NCBI RefSeq assembly: GCF_013911085.1
Contig: NZ_JACERN010000033.1
Coordinates: 186,001-250,000, forward strand
From: Aquitalea aquatica
GTDB lineage: Bacteria > Pseudomonadota > Gammaproteobacteria > Burkholderiales > Chromobacteriaceae
Length of the DNA: 64,000 nt
Reading direction: 5' to 3'
Shown here: positions 60,812 through 64,000 of the stretch, piece after piece
Numbering within the stretch: the stretch's first letter is position 1
Layout of the letters: every line of letters begins with the position of its first letter
The notes under the pieces: model-generated
The model's database searches: none
What the model saw: the letters and a program-made list of their open reading frames with translations, nothing else
What the model was told of the DNA's origin: nothing
Position numbers and translations under genes: made by a program

Positions 60812-60860
60812 AAAAAAGACCAAAAAATCTGACAAAATCAGCTATTTTTGGTCTTTTACT
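60812..60860. terminator. A+T-rich terminator after the GMC oxidoreductase gene
   Basis: AAAAGACCAAAAA (60814-60826) pairs with TTTTTGGTCTTTT (60845-60857), with a small inner CTGA/TCAG hairpin. On the minus strand TTTTTTGCGTTTT follows, so it should stop transcription of the lao-like operon before the exporter. Confidence 0.75.
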
Positions 60861-60867
60861 CTAAAAA

Positions 60868-62472
60868 TCAGGCCTTGAGTGCATCTCGCAACTGATGAGC
60901 GGCACGCAGGGCAAAAGCATAGATGGACAGTTGCGGGTTAGCCCCGATACTGGTGGGAAATACCGAACCATCAATCACGCTGAGATTGCGCAGTTGCCAG
61001 TGGCGGCCGTACTCATCCACCACACCCTCCTCAGGCTGGCTGCTCATGGCAGCGCCACCCATCACATGGGCGCTGACCACCCGTGCCAGCAAGGGCTTGA
61101 GCGGCAGCTGCATGATCTGTTCGCGCGCGGCCTTCCAGCTGCTTTGCAAATCGGCCTGCTCGTGCAGCACCTGCACTTGGCGCGCCCCGGCGGCAAACTG
61201 CAGTTCGGCCATGGTCAGCCAGCTGCGGCGCACCCCATCCCACAGCACATCATTCAACGGGTAGTCCAGCTCCGGCGAACCATCCTGGCGCAAGCGCACC
61301 TGGCCGCCCTGACTGTCCGGGTGAAAGCCATCGCGCAGCAAAGCCAGCACCACTTGCAGATGGGGCAGCTGCTGCATCAGCCCCGCGCTGCTTGCCCCAA
61401 AACCAGACAAGGTGACTCCCATCAACAAGGGATGTACCGGCGGCACTTCCAGCTTGTAACCCAGCGCGCCATCCAGCGGCTGGGTGTGCATGAAGTGGTC
61501 GGAATACACGGTCTGTGGCGCGCCGTTATAGGCCTCGATGCGTTGCGGCATCACGGCACCGGAAACCACCACCGGATGCAGAAAGGTGCGCTTGCCCACC
61601 TGCGCCCCACCCAACTGGCTGCGCAGCAGGATGGCCGGGCTGCCGATGGCACCGGCCGCCAGCACCACATGCCTGGCCTTGATGCTGAACTGCTGGCCAT
61701 TCAGGCTGTGGCCATCAGCAGCCAGCAGACGACCCTCGGCCCCCAGCAAGGATTTGCCATCCGCCGCCGGCAGCAGGCGCTCCACCCTGGCCCGCGTCAA
61801 CAAGCCTGCCTTGTGCTGCAAGGCGCCGGGAATAGTGGTCACCAGCATCGACTGTTTGGCATTGGTGGCGCAGCCCATGCCGCAATAGCCCAGATTCCAG
61901 CAGCCGCGCACATTGCGGCGGATACGACCGTGCTTCAGCCCCAGCGCCTGGCAGCCACGTTCCAGCACGCTGTTATTGGGATTGGGGTCGGTCTGCCAGT
62001 CGGCAATGCCCAGTCTGGCCTCGGCCAGGTCAAACCACGGTGCCATGGTTTGCGGATTGAGGCTCTTGAGGCCATAACGCTCGCCCCACCAGTTGAGGGT
62101 CTCTGCCGGGGTGCGAAAGGCGCTGGTCCAGTTGACCGTGGTACTGCCGCCCACCGTGCGCCCCTGCAGGATATTGATGGCCTTGTCGGCGGTCTTGCGG
62201 CTGGCGGATTCCTGATACAGCTCGGGATAGGCCTTGGCTTCCAGCAGGCGAAAATCACGCGAGGTACGCAGCGCCCCCTCTTCCACCATCAGCACGTCCA
62301 GCCCGGCCTGGGCCAGCACTTCAGCCGTCATGCCACCACCCGCGCCGGTACCGATGATCAGCACATCGCAGCTCAGTTGCAGGTCCTGTGTTTGTACTGC
62401 ACCGTCCAGCACCCGCCAGCCACTGGCCACGCCCTCGGCCACCGGGTCGGGCAAACTCATCTTGCTACTCAT
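60868..62472 (-). CDS. laoA: GMC family FAD-dependent alcohol oxidoreductase (LaoA-like)
   Basis: 534 residues. The FAD motif VLIIGTGAGGGMTAEVLAQAG has its glycines at 41-47. GRTVGGSTTVNWTSAFRTP is the GMC signature 1 region, and near the C-terminus HVMGGAAMSS and SIGANPQLSIYAFALR carry the catalytic His and Asn. Cysteines in GCWNLGYCGMGC resemble the cluster seen in long-chain alcohol oxidases. It overlaps the Tat-signal gene by four bases. In Pseudomonas aeruginosa the same trio (PA0364-PA0366) oxidises long-chain alcohols; symbol given by this analogy. Confidence 0.85.
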   Translation of the reverse strand: MSSKMSLPDPVAEGVASGWRVLDGAVQTQDLQLSCDVLIIGTGAGGGMTAEVLAQAGLDVLMVEEGALRTSRDFRLLEAKAYPELYQESASRKTADKAINILQGRTVGGSTTVNWTSAFRTPAETLNWWGERYGLKSLNPQTMAPWFDLAEARLGIADWQTDPNPNNSVLERGCQALGLKHGRIRRNVRGCWNLGYCGMGCATNAKQSMLVTTIPGALQHKAGLLTRARVERLLPAADGKSLLGAEGRLLAADGHSLNGQQFSIKARHVVLAAGAIGSPAILLRSQLGGAQVGKRTFLHPVVVSGAVMPQRIEAYNGAPQTVYSDHFMHTQPLDGALGYKLEVPPVHPLLMGVTLSGFGASSAGLMQQLPHLQVVLALLRDGFHPDSQGGQVRLRQDGSPELDYPLNDVLWDGVRRSWLTMAELQFAAGARQVQVLHEQADLQSSWKAAREQIMQLPLKPLLARVVSAHVMGGAAMSSQPEEGVVDEYGRHWQLRNLSVIDGSVFPTSIGANPQLSIYAFALRAAHQLRDALKA

Positions 62473-62984
62473 GGCAATAGCCCCATGATCTGTTGCGGTT
62501 GCTGATAGCCCAGCGCAGTCCAGCTGGCCGGATTGCCAAACCAGGCCGCATTGATCAGTGCATGCAGCGCCTGATAGCCGGAACGCAGCAGCAACAGCGG
62601 GCTTTGCTGCCAGCGTCGCAGGAAGGCGGCCAGATCATGCGCTGCCGCCTGTGCCCACGGGCTGTGCACGCCGGCCAGCCAGCGCCGCCCCCAGCGATTA
62701 CCCAGCAGATCAAACAACTGGCGCAGCTCCTGCTGTACCGCAGGCAGCAGATTAGCGATGGCCACATCCACCCCGCGCACGATGTCCTCCAGCGCCAGCC
62801 CGGCCATGCCCAGCATCACCGGGGCCAGGCTGCGGATGATCTGCGCATCACCTGCCTGCAAAAACACAAGATGGCCCTGACTGGCGGCAGGCAGGTCTGG
62901 CTGCGGGCTGGCCAGGAAACCGGCTGCCAGCAACACCACGCTGCCGGCCATGCCGGTCTTGATCAATTGACGTCTGGTGATCAT
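62469..62984 (-). CDS. laoB: Tat-signal protein of the lao-like operon (LaoB-like)
   Basis: 171 residues. The N-terminus MITRRQLIKTGMAGSVVLLA has the twin-arginine pattern (TRRQLIK) followed by a hydrophobic stretch, so export or membrane anchoring by the Tat path is likely. The rest is helical (DIVRGVDVAIANLLPAVQQELRQLF) and resembles the small gluconate dehydrogenase subunit 3-like partners of GMC enzymes. It probably carries the GMC subunit to the membrane or periplasm by piggyback, which is inference. It overlaps laoA by four bases and follows the aldehyde dehydrogenase gene by one base. Confidence 0.75.
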   Translation of the reverse strand: MITRRQLIKTGMAGSVVLLAAGFLASPQPDLPAASQGHLVFLQAGDAQIIRSLAPVMLGMAGLALEDIVRGVDVAIANLLPAVQQELRQLFDLLGNRWGRRWLAGVHSPWAQAAAHDLAAFLRRWQQSPLLLLRSGYQALHALINAAWFGNPASWTALGYQQPQQIMGLLP

Positions 62985-62985
62985 C

Positions 62986-64000
62986 TCAGCCTCGCATCAT
63001 CAGTCGCAGCAGCCATTGCACGGTGCGGCCATAAGGGGGCCGGGTCATCCAGCTGCCCGACCAGCGGCTCTGCTCGAATACTGGCTTGAGCTTGGAGAAG
63101 GTGAGAAAACCTTCATAACCATGGTAATGCCCCATGCCGGAGGCACCGACACCACCAAAAGGCATATCGTGCTGTATCACATGCAGCACTGATTCATTGA
63201 TGCAAACCCCGCCGGAAATGGTCTGGTGCAGGGTTTTTTCGATACGCAGCGGGTCGCTGTCGAACAGATACAGGGCCAGCGGCCGCGGCCGGGCATTGAT
63301 GTAATCGAGAGCCTGGTCAAAATTGTCGTAGCAGACCACCGGCAGGATGGGGCCGAAAATTTCCTCGCGCAGCAGCGCGCAGTCAGCCGGGCAGTTCAGT
63401 ACCAGGGTCAGTGGCAGTTTGCGCGAGCCAGACAGATCTTCGGCGGCCGGGTTGATCTGGCGGATCTCGGCCCCCGCCGCACGCGCTTCACTCAGCCAAT
63501 CTTGCAAGCGCTGGTAATGACGCTGGTTGATGATATTGCTGTAGTCCGGATTATTGGCCAACGTGGGATAAGCGCGGGTTGCAGCGGCATCCAGCATGGC
63601 CAGCAGCCGGTCGCGGTCCTTGGCATTCACTAGCACATAGTCCGGGGCGACACAGGTCTGGCCGGCATTGAACAGTTTGCCGGCAACAATCGACTCCGCC
63701 GCCCGGGCAAAATCGGCATCCCGCGCCACCAGCGCCGGCGACTTGCCTCCCAGCTCCAGGGTGACCGGCGTGAGATTGTCGGCTGCGGCGCGCATCACAT
63801 GGTGGCCCACCGCAGTGGAGCCGGTGAACAGCAAATGATCGAAAGGCAAGCGGGTAAAAGCCTGCGCCAGCTCCGGCCCGCCATTCACCACACAGACCAG
63901 ATCCGGCTCGAAGTAACGCGCCACCAGCTCGGCCAGCAACTGACCGGTGGCGGGAGTGAATTCCGACATCTTGATCATCACCCGGTTACCCGCCGCCAGT
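62986..64000 (-). CDS. laoC: Aldehyde dehydrogenase, coniferyl aldehyde dehydrogenase-like (C-terminal part, LaoC-like)
   Basis: The gene runs off the window end; the frame is open through base 64000 and reads LAAGNRVMIKMSEFTPATG at the edge, so the internal ATG near 63978 is not the true start. About 338 residues are visible. The glutamate motif TLELGGKSPALV and nucleophile loop AGQTCVAPDYVLV (catalytic Cys) are intact, as are REEIFGPILPV and the C-terminal MPFGGVGASGMGHYHG. It oxidises an aldehyde to the acid with NAD(P)+, the step after the GMC alcohol oxidation. The family is close to coniferyl aldehyde dehydrogenases, which often accept fatty aldehydes. Confidence 0.9.
   Translation of the reverse strand, partial: LAAGNRVMIKMSEFTPATGQLLAELVARYFEPDLVCVVNGGPELAQAFTRLPFDHLLFTGSTAVGHHVMRAAADNLTPVTLELGGKSPALVARDADFARAAESIVAGKLFNAGQTCVAPDYVLVNAKDRDRLLAMLDAAATRAYPTLANNPDYSNIINQRHYQRLQDWLSEARAAGAEIRQINPAAEDLSGSRKLPLTLVLNCPADCALLREEIFGPILPVVCYDNFDQALDYINARPRPLALYLFDSDPLRIEKTLHQTISGGVCINESVLHVIQHDMPFGGVGASGMGHYHGYEGFLTFSKLKPVFEQSRWSGSWMTRPPYGRTVQWLLRLMMRG

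Overview
The window is a dense, roughly 60% GC bacterial chromosome segment. Its gene content and order point to a betaproteobacterium of the order Neisseriales, family Chromobacteriaceae; Aquitalea or Chromobacterium is a guess from protein character, not a search result. The long lipid A / outer membrane / ribosomal cluster on the minus strand, the orn-M48 peptidase-phhB-rsgA block and the nusB-ribH-ribBA-ribE block are all housekeeping. I see no rRNA, tRNA, CRISPR array, insertion sequence or prophage. The only recombinase is an isolated tyrosine recombinase.

Layout. 1-3.7 kb: end of a polyamine-type ABC permease, then a LysM-FecR envelope protein followed by a CHASE2-GGDEF diguanylate cyclase. 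3.8-6.2 kb (minus): mobB-moeA-ferredoxin and a small orphan gene, with a 20-bp inverted repeat in front of mobB. 6.4-10.2 kb (minus): a polar amino acid ABC importer (two permeases and an ATPase) plus an AstE/AspA-type hydrolase. This operon has no binding-protein gene beside it; it starts with a 31-codon ORF and a palindrome-rich promoter region. 10.2-25.2 kb (minus): uracil-DNA-glycosylase-fold protein, rnhB, lpxB, lpxA, fabZ, lpxD, skp, bamA, rseP, dxr, cdsA, uppS, frr, pyrH, tsf, rpsB, broken by several intrinsic terminators, one of which touches the lpxD start codon. 25.3-31.3 kb (plus): nitronate monooxygenase, an MHS-type transporter, a CPA2-type antiporter with ybdK, and nudC. 31.4-34.3 kb (minus): pncC, pgi, orn. 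34.3-38.2 kb (plus): M48 peptidase, phhB, rsgA, phaB, msrC.

38.3-43.5 kb is the least ordinary part. It holds a KfrA-like coiled-coil DNA-binding protein, an A+T-rich and C/A-skewed intergenic stretch, a response regulator with an uncharacterised helical output region, a tyrosine recombinase with a probable leaderless promoter, and a short Hsp70-like ATPase. 43.6-49.5 kb (minus): a small basic regulator-like protein, a YpfJ-type peptidase, pgpA, thiL, nusB and riboflavin genes. In ribBA the GTP cyclohydrolase II half has lost its zinc cysteines. 49.7-52.9 kb (plus): prfC, an MscS channel and a TetR regulator.

53-64 kb (minus): a secondary alcohol dehydrogenase, then a five-gene tripartite exporter (TolC, HlyD, double-ATPase fusion, two permeases) with 1-4 nt junctions. 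At the edge is an aldehyde dehydrogenase / Tat-signal protein / GMC oxidoreductase operon that resembles the Pseudomonas laoCBA long-chain alcohol oxidation system.

All calls come from reading the translated sequence and known family motifs; no database search was possible. Start codons were moved from the longest frame when Shine-Dalgarno sequence, promoter position or family length argued for it.
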